DNA of 39,484 nucleotides from a bacterium (GTDB lineage Bacteria; Desulfobacterota; DSWW01): NCBI GenBank assembly GCA_015486285.1, contig WFRX01000403.1, positions 1 to 39,484 of the forward strand. The letters run 5' to 3'. A model generated the notes under the pieces. The model was not told the DNA's origin and searched no databases. It saw nothing but the letters and a program-made list of their open reading frames with translations. Positions within the stretch are counted from its first letter, which is position 1; the number at the start of each line of letters is the position of its first letter. The position numbers and the translations under genes were made by a program. Of this stretch, positions 26,107 through 36,200 are shown piece by piece.

Positions 26107-27123
26107 TCAAAATTGCCGGAGGAACCGCTGGTCATTTTCAAAAAAGAGACGGATGTCGTCGATGCCGTATTTCAACATGGCGATCCGCTCGATGCCGACC
26201 CCAAAGGCGAAACCCGTGTAAGCGTCCCGGTGGTACCCCACACTCTTGAATACCTCCGGGTGAATCATGCCCGCCCCAAGGATCTCCAGCCAGCCGGTCT
26301 GGGAACAAACCCGGCAACCCGCGCCCCGGCAAAGAAAACAGCCGATGTCGACCTCTGCACTCGGCTCGGTAAACGGGAAAAAGCTCGGCCTGAACCGGAG
26401 GGGCACATCCGGGGAAAAGAGGGCCTGACAAAAGACGGCCAGCACACCCTTGAGCTGGGCAAAGCTGACATCCCGGTCGACCAGGAAGCCCTCCACCTGG
26501 TGAAACATCGGCGAATGGGTGGTGTCGGAATCACAACGGTACACCGTCCCGGGTGCCAGCACTCGAAACGGCGGGGTCCTCGCCTTCATCGTGTGGATCT
26601 GAACATTCGATGTGTGGGTACGCAGCACGACGTCTTCGGCTACATAGAAGGTGTCCTGCATGTCCCTGGCCGGGTGGTCCCGGGGAAAGTTCAGGGCCTC
26701 GAAATTATAGAAGTCCAGGTCGATCTCCGGTCCTTCGACAACCTCGAATCCCATTCCCTGAAAGACGGCGATGATTTCCCGTGTCACGAGGGTAAGAGGG
26801 TGATAGGCCCCTCGAAGGGGCCGTCGGCCGGGCAGGGAGATGTCGATCCGTTCCTCGCGTACCTTTCGCTGTCGTTCCTCGTCCCGGATCTGCGCGCGCC
26901 TGCCGTCCAGGAGGCCGGCGACTTCCTGCTTGATCTGGTTTGCAAGATTCCCCAGGACAGGCCTCTCCTCCTCGGGAACATCCTTCATCCGCCGCAGAAT
27001 TTGCGTAAGCGATCCTTTTCTCCCCAGGTAGCGGGTGCGGAGCTGATCCACCTCCTGTTCCGTCGTCACCGACCCCAGGGCCTTGGATACTTCTTCCTTC
27101 AGAGCAAGGAGCTGCTCACGCAT
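26107..27123 (-). CDS. pheS: Phenylalanine--tRNA ligase alpha subunit
   Basis: The 338-residue protein is the usual size. An N-terminal coiled-coil (about 1-85, with [11 protein letters not shown]) is followed by the class II catalytic core. Motif 1 region: [20 protein letters not shown]. Family motifs: [44 protein letters not shown] (motif 2), [13 protein letters not shown] and [18 protein letters not shown] (motif 3). It charges tRNA-Phe with PheT. The ATG overlaps the last 8 nt of rplT, so translation is probably coupled, and the start sits inside an unusual C-terminal extension of L20. The gene order rplT-pheS-pheT is widely conserved. Confidence 0.96.
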   Translation of the reverse strand: MREQLLALKEEVSKALGSVTTEQEVDQLRTRYLGRKGSLTQILRRMKDVPEEERPVLGNLANQIKQEVAGLLDGRRAQIRDEERQRKVREERIDISLPGRRPLRGAYHPLTLVTREIIAVFQGMGFEVVEGPEIDLDFYNFEALNFPRDHPARDMQDTFYVAEDVVLRTHTSNVQIHTMKARTPPFRVLAPGTVYRCDSDTTHSPMFHQVEGFLVDRDVSFAQLKGVLAVFCQALFSPDVPLRFRPSFFPFTEPSAEVDIGCFLCRGAGCRVCSQTGWLEILGAGMIHPEVFKSVGYHRDAYTGFAFGVGIERIAMLKYGIDDIRLFFENDQRFLRQF

Positions 27124-27538
27124 GCGTGTTTACCGTTTCCTCGAGTCCCTTCGCAGGGGAGTTCGCCGGGTTCCCGCCCCCCCGGGGCAGATGCTTTCTT
27201 GCCGTTTCGACAATCTGTTCGAATCCTTTCCGGTCGTGTACCGCCATGTCGGCCAGAACCTTGCGGTCCAGTTCAATACCTGCCTTTTTCAGGCCCCCCA
27301 TGAACTCGCTGTACGAAAGGTCCGCCTGACGGGCCGCCGCATTGATGCGCACGATCCACAGACTTCTCATGGTCCGTTTCTTCACCTTTCGGTCCCGGTA
27401 GGCGTATGACCAGGCCCGCAAGAGGGTTTCACGCGCCTTTCGGTAGGACTTGCTACGGGCCCCGTAAAAGCCCTTCGCCTCCTTCAGCAGCTTCTTTCTT
27501 CTCCGGAGAGCCGTCTTTCCTCTCTTCACTCTTGGCAT
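27116..27538 (-). CDS. rplT: 50S ribosomal protein L20
   Basis: The 140-residue protein starts [19 protein letters not shown], the standard L20 start, and holds [19 protein letters not shown] and [12 protein letters not shown]. It binds 23S rRNA and is essential early in large-subunit assembly. In other bacteria L20 also represses its own operon. Most L20 proteins end near residue 117-120. This one continues about 20 residues further (Gly-Asn-Pro-rich, ending ETVNTHA), and that added stretch reaches into the pheS start. It follows rpmI by 57 nt. The frame shows no disruption. Confidence 0.97.
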   Translation of the reverse strand: MPRVKRGKTALRRRKKLLKEAKGFYGARSKSYRKARETLLRAWSYAYRDRKVKKRTMRSLWIVRINAAARQADLSYSEFMGGLKKAGIELDRKVLADMAVHDRKGFEQIVETARKHLPRGGGNPANSPAKGLEETVNTHA

Positions 27539-27595
27539 GATAACTTCCTCTTCCCAGCACCCTCGCGCAGTGCTTGTCTGTCGAATGCTTCTCGT

Positions 27596-27793
27596 CTATT
27601 TGTAGGGTATCAACCTTCGTACCTGCGCCTCGTTCGCCTCGTCCATAATACCGGACTGGCGAAGATTCCGTTTTCTCTTCCGGGATTTCTTGGTCAGAAT
27701 GTGACTCTTGTACGCCTTGTAGCGGCGGATCTTACCGGACCCCGTAATACGAAACCGTTTATGGGCACTCCTGTTCGTCCTGATTTTCGGCAT
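27596..27793 (-). CDS. rpmI: 50S ribosomal protein L35
   Basis: The 65-residue basic protein reads [20 protein letters not shown] at its start and ends VRRLIPYK, a full-length L35. ATG 27793 has GGAAGG about 7 nt upstream, and longer readings of the frame lack family similarity. It lies 104 nt after infC. This gap contains a TCCCG-AAA-CGGGA hairpin that could be part of an L20-type leader control, but I cannot confirm that structure. Confidence 0.97.
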   Translation of the reverse strand: MPKIRTNRSAHKRFRITGSGKIRRYKAYKSHILTKKSRKRKRNLRQSGIMDEANEAQVRRLIPYK

Positions 27794-27897
27794 AATAAAC
27801 CCTTCCTTCCCTTCCTTCTGCCATTCACACAAGGGCCCGACAATCCCGTTTCGGGAACCGCCACGGACATGGCTACGGGGCGCGGGACCGTCGAGGG

Positions 27898-28443
27898 TCA
27901 AGGCTTGCCGGCAACCGGCCGAAGCACGAAGATCATTCTTCTGCCTTCCCTTTTCGGCCGTTGATCGACAACGCCTATCCCTTCCACGCCTTCCAGCACC
28001 CTGTCGATGACCCTCTGCGCCATATCCGGATGCGCGATCTCTCTTCCCCGAAACTGAATCGTCACCTTGACGCGATTTCCGTCGGAAAGAAATCGTTTGA
28101 TGTTTGCGGTCTTGTACTGGATGTCATGTTCTTCCGTCTTCGGCCTGAGTTTCACTTCCTTCACATGGATGACGGTCTGCTTCTTCTTGGCGTCTTTGGT
28201 CTTCTTCGCCTGCTGATACCGGTACTTCCCATAGTCCATGATCCGGCAGACCGGAGGAGTCGCATTGGGAGCCACCTCAACGAGATCCAGGCCGCTCTCT
28301 TCCGCGAAACGGAGAGCCTCCTCAATGGCAACGATCCCCGCCTGCTCCCCATCCGGGTCAATCAGCCGCACCTCACCGGCCCTGATATCCCGGTTGATCC
28401 TGACTCCTCCCTCTTCTCTTTGCGGTCGTCTGTGGTTTGTCAT
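27898..28443 (-). CDS. infC: Translation initiation factor IF-3
   Basis: The reading frame gives 181 residues. The conserved protein begins with [20 protein letters not shown] and runs through the N-domain ([20 protein letters not shown]), the lysine-rich linker ([10 protein letters not shown]) and the C-domain ([25 protein letters not shown]). IF-3 binds 30S subunits and checks the start codon. Annotated here from ATG 28443, which has GAGG 5 nt upstream. An AUC at 28398, at the start of the conserved part, has a better ribosome site (GGGAGGAG, 5 nt upstream) and may be the true start. The gene follows thrS by 38 nt in the order thrS-infC-rpmI-rplT. Confidence 0.95.
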   Translation of the reverse strand: MTNHRRPQREEGGVRINRDIRAGEVRLIDPDGEQAGIVAIEEALRFAEESGLDLVEVAPNATPPVCRIMDYGKYRYQQAKKTKDAKKKQTVIHVKEVKLRPKTEEHDIQYKTANIKRFLSDGNRVKVTIQFRGREIAHPDMAQRVIDRVLEGVEGIGVVDQRPKREGRRMIFVLRPVAGKP

Positions 28444-28481
28444 CCCCTCCTCTTCGTTGTAGTTATCGGGTAACAGCCGTC

Positions 28482-30425
28482 TCAGCCGACTTCCATCCTG
28501 CGCTCTTCGACGTCCTGCCGAAGCCGGTCCAGAAACGTCTCCAGGGCGATCCCCTGCAAATTCTCTCCCGACCGGGTACGAACGGACACACTTTTTTCCT
28601 CGACCTCCTTGTCGCCGAGGATCAGCATATAGGGTATCTTGGCCAATTGCGCTTCCCGAATCTTCAGGCCCAGCTTCTCGTTTCTCAGATCACACTCCGC
28701 CCGGAACCCCTCTTCCGACAGGACGGCGACGATCTCCCCCGCATAATCATGGGCCCTGTCGGTAATCGGCAAAAGAACGACCTGCTCCGGGGCCAGCCAC
28801 ACCGGAAATGCGCCGTTGTAATGCTCGATGAGACATCCGAAGAAACGCTCCAGGGAACCCATCAAGGCTCGATGAATCATGATAACGGAATGACGCCCCC
28901 CGTCTTCGCCGACGTAGTGCAGATCGAACCGTTCGGGCAGGTTGAAATCCACCTGAATCGTCGAGCACTGCCACGGCCTTCCCAGGCTGTCCCGGATCTT
29001 GATATCGATCTTCGGGCCGTAAAAAACACCCTCGCCCGGATCCACGGTAAAGGCCAGCCCCGCCTTTTCGAGGGCGCCCTTCAGGGCATCGGTGGCCTGT
29101 TCCCAACTCTCCGGCGTCCCCACATACTTCTCGGGCCGGGTGCTCAGGTACACGTCGAATCGATCAAACCCGAAGGTCTTGAGAATGAAGAGGGTAAAGT
29201 CGATGACGCGCCTTATCTCGTCCTCCAGCTGATCGGGCCGACAGAAGATGTGCGCATCATCCTGGGTGAACCCCCGCACCCGCAACAGGCCGTGCAGAAC
29301 ACCGGACCGCTCATACCGATACACCGTGCCCAACTCCGCCCATCGTTTCGGCAGATCCCGGTAACTTCTCAGGCGGGACTTGAAGATCTGGATGTGAAAC
29401 GGACAGTTCATCGGCTTCAACTGGTAATTCTGCCCTTCCACATCCATGGGCGAAAACATGTTCGCCTTGTAAAAGCCTGTATGGCCGCTGGTCTCCCAGA
29501 GATGAAGCTTCGCCACGTGGGGCGTATAGAGCAGTTCGTACCCGCTCCGGCTGTGTTCCTCTCTCCAAAAATTCTCGATGAGGGTCCGAATCCTTGCCCC
29601 CCTCGGGTGCCAGCAGACCAGACCGGGACCCACCTCGTCTGAGATCGAGAACAGGTCCAGATCCTTTCCCAGCCTGCGATGATCCCTTTTCTTCGCCTCC
29701 TCTACAAGCCTGAGATGTTCCTTGAGTTCCTTCTTGCTGGGGAAAGCGGTCCCGTAGATGCGCTGCAGCATGGGCCGCCTCTCGTCCCCGCGCCAATACG
29801 CCCCGGCCACGCCGGTGAGCTTGAACGCCTTGATTCGTTTCGAAGAAGGGAGATGAGGCCCACGGCAAAGATCCGTAAAGCCGGCCAATCTGTACAGCGA
29901 GACCCGTTCGTCGCCAATCCCCTCCAGGAGTTCGACCTTGTAGTCCTCGCCCTTTTCCCGAAAAAAGGCCAGCACCTCGTCCCGCGGGAGAACGACGCGC
30001 TCAAAGGCCTCATTCCGGGAGATGATCTCTTTCATCCGTTTTTCGATCAGAACGAGATCCTCCGGCGTGAAGGGCTCTTCCCGGTCGAAGTCATAGTAGA
30101 AACCGTCCTCGATTGCAGGACCGATCGTGACCTTCGTCCCCGGGAACAGCTCTTGAACGGCACAGGCCATCACGTGCGCCGTGCTGTGCCGCAGGATTTC
30201 CAACCCGCTCGGACTGTCCACCGAAATCCCTTCGAGACGGCCGTCTTCGTCGAGGGGCCTCAGGAGATCCACCGGCGCGCCGTTGAACCTCGCTGCTATG
30301 GTGTCACCTCCGACACGCTCCCCGCCGTCTTCCAGGGCCTCTCGAACGAGCACACCCCTCGGATAAGCCTTCGCCGCCCGTCCGTTTACCTGAATCTCGA
30401 TCATTTTCTCTGACGTTGAGGTCAT
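28482..30425 (-). CDS. thrS: Threonine--tRNA ligase
   Basis: About 647 residues, full length. In order: TGS domain (IEIQVNGRAAKAYPRGVLV), editing domain with HSTAH and CRGPH, which supply the His, His, Cys and His needed for serine removal, then the class II core with zinc ligands (MNCPFHI, RGFTQDDAH, a His late in the core) and the motif 2 stretch RYERSGVLHGLLRVRGF. An anticodon-binding domain ends the protein. It charges tRNA-Thr. The start is set at ATG 30425. ATG 30404 (MIEIQV...) is equally possible, and neither has a clear ribosome site. The frame upstream of 30425 is not typical of ThrS. The 441-nt leader holds a terminator-like hairpin. Confidence 0.95.
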   Translation of the reverse strand: MTSTSEKMIEIQVNGRAAKAYPRGVLVREALEDGGERVGGDTIAARFNGAPVDLLRPLDEDGRLEGISVDSPSGLEILRHSTAHVMACAVQELFPGTKVTIGPAIEDGFYYDFDREEPFTPEDLVLIEKRMKEIISRNEAFERVVLPRDEVLAFFREKGEDYKVELLEGIGDERVSLYRLAGFTDLCRGPHLPSSKRIKAFKLTGVAGAYWRGDERRPMLQRIYGTAFPSKKELKEHLRLVEEAKKRDHRRLGKDLDLFSISDEVGPGLVCWHPRGARIRTLIENFWREEHSRSGYELLYTPHVAKLHLWETSGHTGFYKANMFSPMDVEGQNYQLKPMNCPFHIQIFKSRLRSYRDLPKRWAELGTVYRYERSGVLHGLLRVRGFTQDDAHIFCRPDQLEDEIRRVIDFTLFILKTFGFDRFDVYLSTRPEKYVGTPESWEQATDALKGALEKAGLAFTVDPGEGVFYGPKIDIKIRDSLGRPWQCSTIQVDFNLPERFDLHYVGEDGGRHSVIMIHRALMGSLERFFGCLIEHYNGAFPVWLAPEQVVLLPITDRAHDYAGEIVAVLSEEGFRAECDLRNEKLGLKIREAQLAKIPYMLILGDKEVEEKSVSVRTRSGENLQGIALETFLDRLRQDVEERRMEVG

Positions 30426-30866
30426 ACGCACCGTGTCTCTCGTTCCGGACCCGACTCTTGCTTCGCGGCGGAATCCGCACACGATTCTCCGCTTGCGTGC
30501 ATCCGAACCGCACGGCGGAGATTCCTGTGACTGCTGGACCAAACCCGGGCGGGCAAAAAAAACAGAGGCATCCGTCGCGTGTGGCCTGTCCGCAAGCGGG
30601 TGCCTCTCATGTCTGAACGAACAAATCCGAATCCTCTGTCAAGGCCCCGAGCGATCGAATCAGATGCCCTGACTTCAAGGGGAACGTCTGTCCCACTCGC
30701 CCCGTCCCCGGCAGAGGGGGCAGGAAGCGGCCGCATCGAGGCGTCGTGCTCATCCCTTTTCAACGCGCGATACCGAGCAGGGATGCCTCATCCTCCAGCA
30801 TCTCGTACGCCCCTCGTCCGGCCATGACTCGCCAGCCCCTCAAAGGAAATGTTTGCCGGCACCCTC
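30426..30866 (-). other. Long thrS leader region between tRNA-Val and thrS
   Basis: This 441-nt stretch has no credible gene. It contains a perfect -35-like TTGACA at 30642-30637 with no good -10 box, and the hairpin with T8 listed separately. I find no T-box consensus (AGGGUGGNACCGCG) on the thrS strand. Confidence 0.5.
30555..30606 (-). terminator. Hairpin with T8 tract in the thrS leader
   Basis: On the minus strand GAGGCA (30606-30601) pairs with TGCCTC (30570-30565), extended by an imperfect CC/GG. TG and eight T (30562-30555) follow. It could end the tRNA-Val transcript or act as an attenuator for thrS, 130 nt before its start. Confidence 0.5.
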
Positions 30867-30941
30867 TGGTAGGCACGGGCGGGATCGAACCGCCGACCCC
30901 TACCGCGTCAAGGTAGTGCTCTCCCACTGAGCTACGTGCCT
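30867..30941 (-). tRNA. tRNA-Val(GAC), CCA encoded
   Basis: The cloverleaf reads: acceptor AGGCACG paired with CGTGCCT, D-arm GCTC...GAGC, anticodon stem CTACC/GGTAG around TTGACGC (anticodon GAC, decoding GUC and GUU as Val), T-arm GGCGG-TTCGATC-CCGCC, discriminator A and encoded CCA. All stems are fully paired. A strong promoter lies 37 nt upstream. Confidence 0.97.
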
Positions 30942-30977
30942 ACAATGGTTCACCGCTTTCACACAAAAAGATAAGAT

Positions 30978-31006
30978 AAAATAGCAAGTTCTAATAGATC
31001 TGTCAA
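30978..31006 (-). promoter_or_regulatory. Strong sigma70-type promoter of tRNA-Val
   Basis: On the minus strand a perfect TTGACA (31006-31001) is 17 nt from TATTTT (30983-30978). The sequence is AT-rich and gives an RNA leader of about 30 nt before the tRNA. Confidence 0.75.
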
Positions 31007-31025
31007 CGATTGGATCAATTCTCCT

Positions 31026-32348
31026 TCACAATCCCTTCGCGTACTTTCTGAGAACTCTCTCGAAACCCGTTGGATGGGCGGAAAATTTCCTTGCCCTCAT
31101 CCCCAGGCCCTCCCGAATTTCCGGCAGGCTCACGTCATCGAGGAACCTCGCCCCATCCCGGCTCAGCATCACATCGGGAACAAAAAGGATCTCCTGCGAT
31201 CCCCGCAGTGGACGGATCCGGTCGATGACATCCCGCCCGGCGACCAGTCCGGTCACGTTGACGGATCTTCCGAAAAGGCGATTCCGGACCGGAACCAGGC
31301 GCAGTGTCGCCCCGGAGACATTTCGGAGCCATTCCACGTAGGGCAGTACAAAGGGGTATGCCGCCTCCCCCGTAACGATCAGGCAGTCGGGCGCACCGAC
31401 CATCTTCCGGGACGTTTGTTGCCGCCTTCTCTTCCGCCACTCGCGGAGAAAGAGGCTGACCATGCCGACGCCGTTCTCCCACTGAGCAAAGTCGCCGTAT
31501 GCTTCAGCCGGGGGAAAAGAATGCTCCGCCAGCCGGTAGAGTTCATCGGAAGGAAACACCATATTTTCTTTATATTTTTGTTTAAATGTTTTCTGCAATA
31601 TATGAATTCTATTGATTATTTTCTTTGCATCATCCTTTCCAACGCCGCGAATCGGCCAAAGCCCTTTCCCCTCCCTGTATCGTGTGAGCCCCACAGGAAC
31701 AACGGCGATCGAGGCAACAGCCGGGAACAGGCCCGCAAGGTCCAGGACCGTCTTTTCCAGGATCCTCCCATCGTTGATGCCCGGACAGAGTACCACCTGG
31801 GTGTGTATCGTGATACCCCCTGCCGCGAGCACCTGAAGCACTTCCATGACGTCCCTGCTCTTCTTGCGCCCCAGCAGAAAGTTACGGACAGACGGTTCCG
31901 TTGCGTGTACAGAGACATACATCGGGTCAAGCCGGAGCCGACAGATCCGATCCAGTTCCTCGTCTTTCACGGAAGAGAGGGTCACATAATTTCCATACAG
32001 GAACGAGAAACGGTAATCCTCATCTTTCACATACAGGGACCGCCGAAGCCCGTCCGGCAACTGGTCCACGAAACAGAAGAGGCAACGATTCCTGCATCGC
32101 CTCGAACGCATCGGGGCGAAAGCGATACCGAGGACCCCTTCGCGGGACAGCCGCACCCTGCGAACGCCCTCCTGTCCGCGGCCCTGCACAAGGAGGGAAG
32201 CGCCCTCGCCCGCCGCATAGAAGCGGTAGTCGAGCTCATCCTCGACCGGATGTCCGTTAACCCGGAGAATCCGATCACCCGGGCGGATCCCGGTTTCCGC
32301 GGCCGCCTTCGCGTCCAAGGCCCTGACTCGGAGTCCCTTGCAATCCAT
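31026..32348 (-). CDS. PDZ-radical SAM DUF512-family protein
   Basis: About 440 residues. A PDZ-like domain (about 4-75) contains ALDAKAAAETGIRPGDRILRV. The radical-SAM motif CRNRCLFCFVDQ (CxxxCxxC) follows at about 107-116, and a barrel with YVSVHATEPSVRNFLLGRKK and VVLCPGINDG. The C-terminal DUF512 region has VVPVGLTRYREG and later GEAAYPFV and VLFVPD-like strands (ILFVPDVMLSRDG). The family is widespread, and its reaction is not established as far as I know. ATG 32348 is taken because the PDZ domain begins there and GGGAGG lies 11 nt upstream. An in-frame start at 32435 would add 29 unrelated residues. The stretch 31557-31634 is strongly AT-rich with rare codons (ATA, AGA). Confidence 0.88.
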   Translation of the reverse strand: MDCKGLRVRALDAKAAAETGIRPGDRILRVNGHPVEDELDYRFYAAGEGASLLVQGRGQEGVRRVRLSREGVLGIAFAPMRSRRCRNRCLFCFVDQLPDGLRRSLYVKDEDYRFSFLYGNYVTLSSVKDEELDRICRLRLDPMYVSVHATEPSVRNFLLGRKKSRDVMEVLQVLAAGGITIHTQVVLCPGINDGRILEKTVLDLAGLFPAVASIAVVPVGLTRYREGKGLWPIRGVGKDDAKKIINRIHILQKTFKQKYKENMVFPSDELYRLAEHSFPPAEAYGDFAQWENGVGMVSLFLREWRKRRRQQTSRKMVGAPDCLIVTGEAAYPFVLPYVEWLRNVSGATLRLVPVRNRLFGRSVNVTGLVAGRDVIDRIRPLRGSQEILFVPDVMLSRDGARFLDDVSLPEIREGLGMRARKFSAHPTGFERVLRKYAKGL

Positions 32349-32532
32349 GGGCGGTCCGTCCTCCCACGATCCGTTTTTGCAGGCATCGATACAATGGGCG
32401 ACGGCCAACTGTACCCGGAGTTCAACCCACTGCACGCCGCCGGTTCAAGGCCGTCGCTGCAATCGCACGGGTCGGGACCGGTGGCTTCCGTCGCATTCCG
32501 TGAAGGGCGGGCCGCAGGCCGGGGCCCTGATT

Positions 32533-33234
32533 CTACTTCCTGCCCGGCACCAGGGAAACGCGAATCTCCGTCTCATCCGCCTGCCCCACTGCAAAAGAAA
32601 ACTCTTCAGGGTGCAGGTCGGAGATCGCCGCCAGCAAGTCGTCGAGAGTCCTTCCGTATTCCAACCGGAGCACCAGGGAGGTGCCGAAGGCTTCGTAGGG
32701 GGTTACCGTCTTCATGCCCGGCAGCCGGCGGAACATCTGCAGCAACTCCTGATACCAGCGCACCGAGGAAACCCCCTCGATTCGAACAAACCGTTCGACA
32801 GGCTTTCCCGTGCCCTCCTCCTCCCAGGTGATGCCCAGGCTCGCCAGATCCTCCCGGATCTGGGGCACCGAGAAGGTCGCCTCCACGTTCACGAAAAACG
32901 CCTGGAGGGCCGGCATCTCAGAAAGAACCCGGTATTGCACCAGGTAGCGCTTCAGCCGGCCGGCGAGCTGGTTCAGGGCGTCCTGTCGTTCCGCAAGGGA
33001 AACGTTCAGCGGCAGGATCTCGACAAGCGCATTCTCAAAGGCCTTCTGCAGGGCATCCTCCAAGGCCTCCCCTCTGGCCACCGACAAATCCCGGCCCTGG
33101 ATTTCCGCTTCCCCCTCCCCCTCGGTCGTGATCCCATCTCGCTCATGCCCGTTTGCGGACGAAGCCGCAAGCACAGGCGAGGCCGCAAGCATCAGCACAA
33201 CAAAAAGCAGCTCGGAAAGGCTTCTTCTTTTCAT
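32533..33234 (-). CDS. Secreted protein with FlgT/LPP20-like repeat, function unknown
   Basis: The 233-residue protein has a Sec signal (KRRSLSELLFVVLMLAASPVLA, about 1-24, written here as one hydrophobic core after two Arg). The mature start GEGEAEIQGRDLSVARGEAL, with AEDALQKAF-like continuation (LEDALQKAFENALVEILP), resembles the N-domain of FlgT and LPP20-type proteins, in which an ARxxAixDAxxxA pattern recurs. A second alpha-beta repeat includes VNVEATFSVPQIREDLASLG, and a third near VRIEGVSSVRWYQELLQMF. No flagellar genes are present in the window, so an envelope role is only a guess. It starts 49 nt after dnaE in an AT-rich gap. Confidence 0.7.
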   Translation of the reverse strand: MKRRSLSELLFVVLMLAASPVLAASSANGHERDGITTEGEGEAEIQGRDLSVARGEALEDALQKAFENALVEILPLNVSLAERQDALNQLAGRLKRYLVQYRVLSEMPALQAFFVNVEATFSVPQIREDLASLGITWEEEGTGKPVERFVRIEGVSSVRWYQELLQMFRRLPGMKTVTPYEAFGTSLVLRLEYGRTLDDLLAAISDLHPEEFSFAVGQADETEIRVSLVPGRK

Positions 33235-33283
33235 AATCCTATACTTTAATTTATTCCTGTAATTATTTGATATTGTATAATTT

Positions 33284-36200
33284 TCATTCCATCCTTACCA
33301 CGGATCCACCAAACAGACTGTCCACCTTGCTCGCCAGCTCGGAGCAAGGCCGCACCGAGAAATCCTCGGACATGGCCAGGATGGTCTCCCGGCGGTCCGG
33401 CTCCATGAGGTGAAGGTAGGCCGGGCACGGCCCCCTGTAATCCAGTAGAATATCCCGCAACTCCTCCAGTCTCTCCCGGGTCGCCCCGTAAACGTCGAGA
33501 AGGATATGCACGCTCGACTTCCTCGCAAAGCGGAGTTCCCTGAGGGGCATGATCTTGGCCGCGATGATCTTCGCCCCCTTCTTCCGGCCTTCAGCCCTTT
33601 TCCGATCCCCATCATCCTCCTCCCCCCCCGCCTCCGCAGCGGTGTCCGCAAGCTCCAGCCTGCCCTGCACAACGATCGGTTCTTCCTCGCGGAGAAAAAG
33701 CGCTCCTTCCCGGTAGACATCCGGGAAGACGATGATATCCACCCTGCCCTGGACGTCTTCCAGGGTCAGAAAGGCCATACGATCGCCTTTTTTGGTCTGT
33801 GTCTCCCTGCGGGAGGCGATGAATCCTCCCACTGACACATCGTTGCCATCGCCCGCGGCGAGGAGGTCCCCGGTGGAAACGACCCCGGCATGCCTCAACT
33901 CCTCTTCGTATTCCTTCAGCGGGTGACCGGTCAGGTAAAACCCGAGAACCTCTTTTTCGTTGCTCAACCGAACGGGCAGGGACCATTCCTCGACCTCCGG
34001 CAACTCGGAGGCGCTTTCATGGAAGGGGGACGCCTGATCGGTAAGACCGAGTTCGAACAAGCTGGTCTGAGAAGACGCCTTTTCCGCCTGCATCTTGCCC
34101 GCTCTTTCGACGGCATCTCCCACGGCCTGGAGCAGGGCGGCCCTCCGTCCGTCCGAAAGGGAATCAAAGGCGCCCGCCTTGATCAACGACTCGATCACCC
34201 TGCGGTGTACCTTTTTCAGATCCACGCGGCTACAGAAATCATAGAGCGTAGCAAACGGGCCCTCCGCCTCTCGGGCCGCGAGTATCGATTCCACGGCCGC
34301 CTCCCCGATATTCTTCACAGCCCCCAGGCCGAATCGGATGCGATCCGAACATACCGCAAAATCCCGGGCGCTCTCGTTGATGTCCGGCGGGTCGACCGGG
34401 ATGTTCGATTCGCGGCAATAATGAATATACCGGATGAGCTTGTCCGACCGGTCCTTCTCCGAGGTAAGCAGGGCGGCCATATACTCGGTAGGGAAATGCG
34501 CCTTCAGATAGGCGGTCTGGTAGGCGACCATCGCGTAGGCCGCGCTGTGGGATTTGTTGAACCCGTACTCCGCGAACTGTTTGATCAGGTGGTAGATTTC
34601 CTCCGCCTTCCCCTTCCCGATCCCCTGCTTCTCCGCACCGGAGACAAAGGCGTCCTTGTGCCGGTTCATTTCGACCATGTCCTTCTTCGACATGGCCCTC
34701 CGGAGGGTATCCGCCTCGCCCATCGAGAACCCCGCCACCCGCGTGACGATCTCCATGACCTGCTCTTGATAGACAATCACCCCGTACGTCTCTTCCAGGG
34801 TCTCGCGCAGAGCAGGATGGGGATACCGGATCTTCGCCTTGCCGTGCTTCCTTCGGATATAATCATCCACCATGCCGCTGTTCAGCGGACCGGGCCGGTA
34901 CAGCGCCACCAGCGCAATGATCTCCTCGAAATTCTCAGGCTTCAGCTTGGTGAGCAATTCCCGGATTCCCGAACCCTCCAACTGGAAGACCCCGTCCGTA
35001 TCCGCCCGGCCGAGGAGCCGATAGGTTTCCGGATCGTCCAGGGGCGTGGCATCCCAGTCGACGCGAACCCCCCGGTTTTCCTCGATGAGCCGGATGGCTT
35101 GATGGATCACGGTCAATGTCTTCAGGCCCAGAAAATCGAACTTGATCAGACCCAGCTTCTCGAGGGGCTTCATGGAAAACTGCGTGGACACGACCCCCGT
35201 CTTCTGGTCCTTGTAAAGCGGGGCGATGTCCTCGAGGCTCCGGCTCGATATGACGATTCCGGCCGCATGGGTAGAGGCATGGCGCACCAGCCCTTCCAGC
35301 TTGAGGGCGTTCTTGAAAAGATCGGCCGCCTTCGGATCCTGCTCCATCACCTGCCTCAACCCCGGCTCCGTCTCCAGGGCCGACTTGAGGCTCACGTTCG
35401 GCCCCTCGGGAATCATCTTGGCAAGGCGGTCGACCTCGCCGTAGGGCAGGCCCATGACCCGCCCCACGTCCCGGACCGCGGCCTTGGCCTTCATCCTGCC
35501 GAAGGTGATGATCCGGGCCACGTTTTTCTCCCCGCCGTATTTTTCGACTACATACTGGATGACCTCCTCGCGGCGATTTTCACAGAAATCCACATCGATG
35601 TCCGGCATACTGATCCGTTCCGGGTTCAGGAAGCGTTCGAACAGAAGATTGTAGGCAAGAGGATCGATGTCCGTAATGCCCAGGGCATAAGCGACCAGGC
35701 TCCCCGCCGCACTGCCTCGCCCCGGGCCGACGGGGATCCCGTGCGCCTTCCCGTAACGGATGAAATCGTACACGATCAGAAAGTAGCCCGCATAGCCCAT
35801 GCTCTGGATGACGGCGATTTCTTTGTCGAACCGCTCCTCATAAACCCGCCGCACCTCCTCCGACACCGGCACACCGTCTCTCTCCACCTTTTCCGCCAGA
35901 CGCCTCTCCAGGCCCTCCCGTGCCTTCCGAAGCAGATGGCTGTCCAGCGTCTCCCCCTTCGGAATCTCGAACTGGGGGTAATGGTACCCGCCGAAATGCA
36001 TTTGAAAATTGCACCGTTCCGCAATAGCCATCGTGTTTTCGAGGGCCTCCGGAATCTGTCCGAAGGCCGCCCACATCTCTTCCGGGGATTTCAGGTAGAA
36101 TGCGTCCGATGGGAAGCGCATCCGCTCCCGGTCATCGAGCAGCCGGTTCGTCTGAATGCACAGCAGGACATCGTGGGCCCGTGCGTCCTCCCGGAGCAGA

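Noticed and set aside
30426..30866. T-box riboswitch in the thrS leader
   Set aside because: The conserved T-box sequence and a specifier loop are not seen on the thrS strand.
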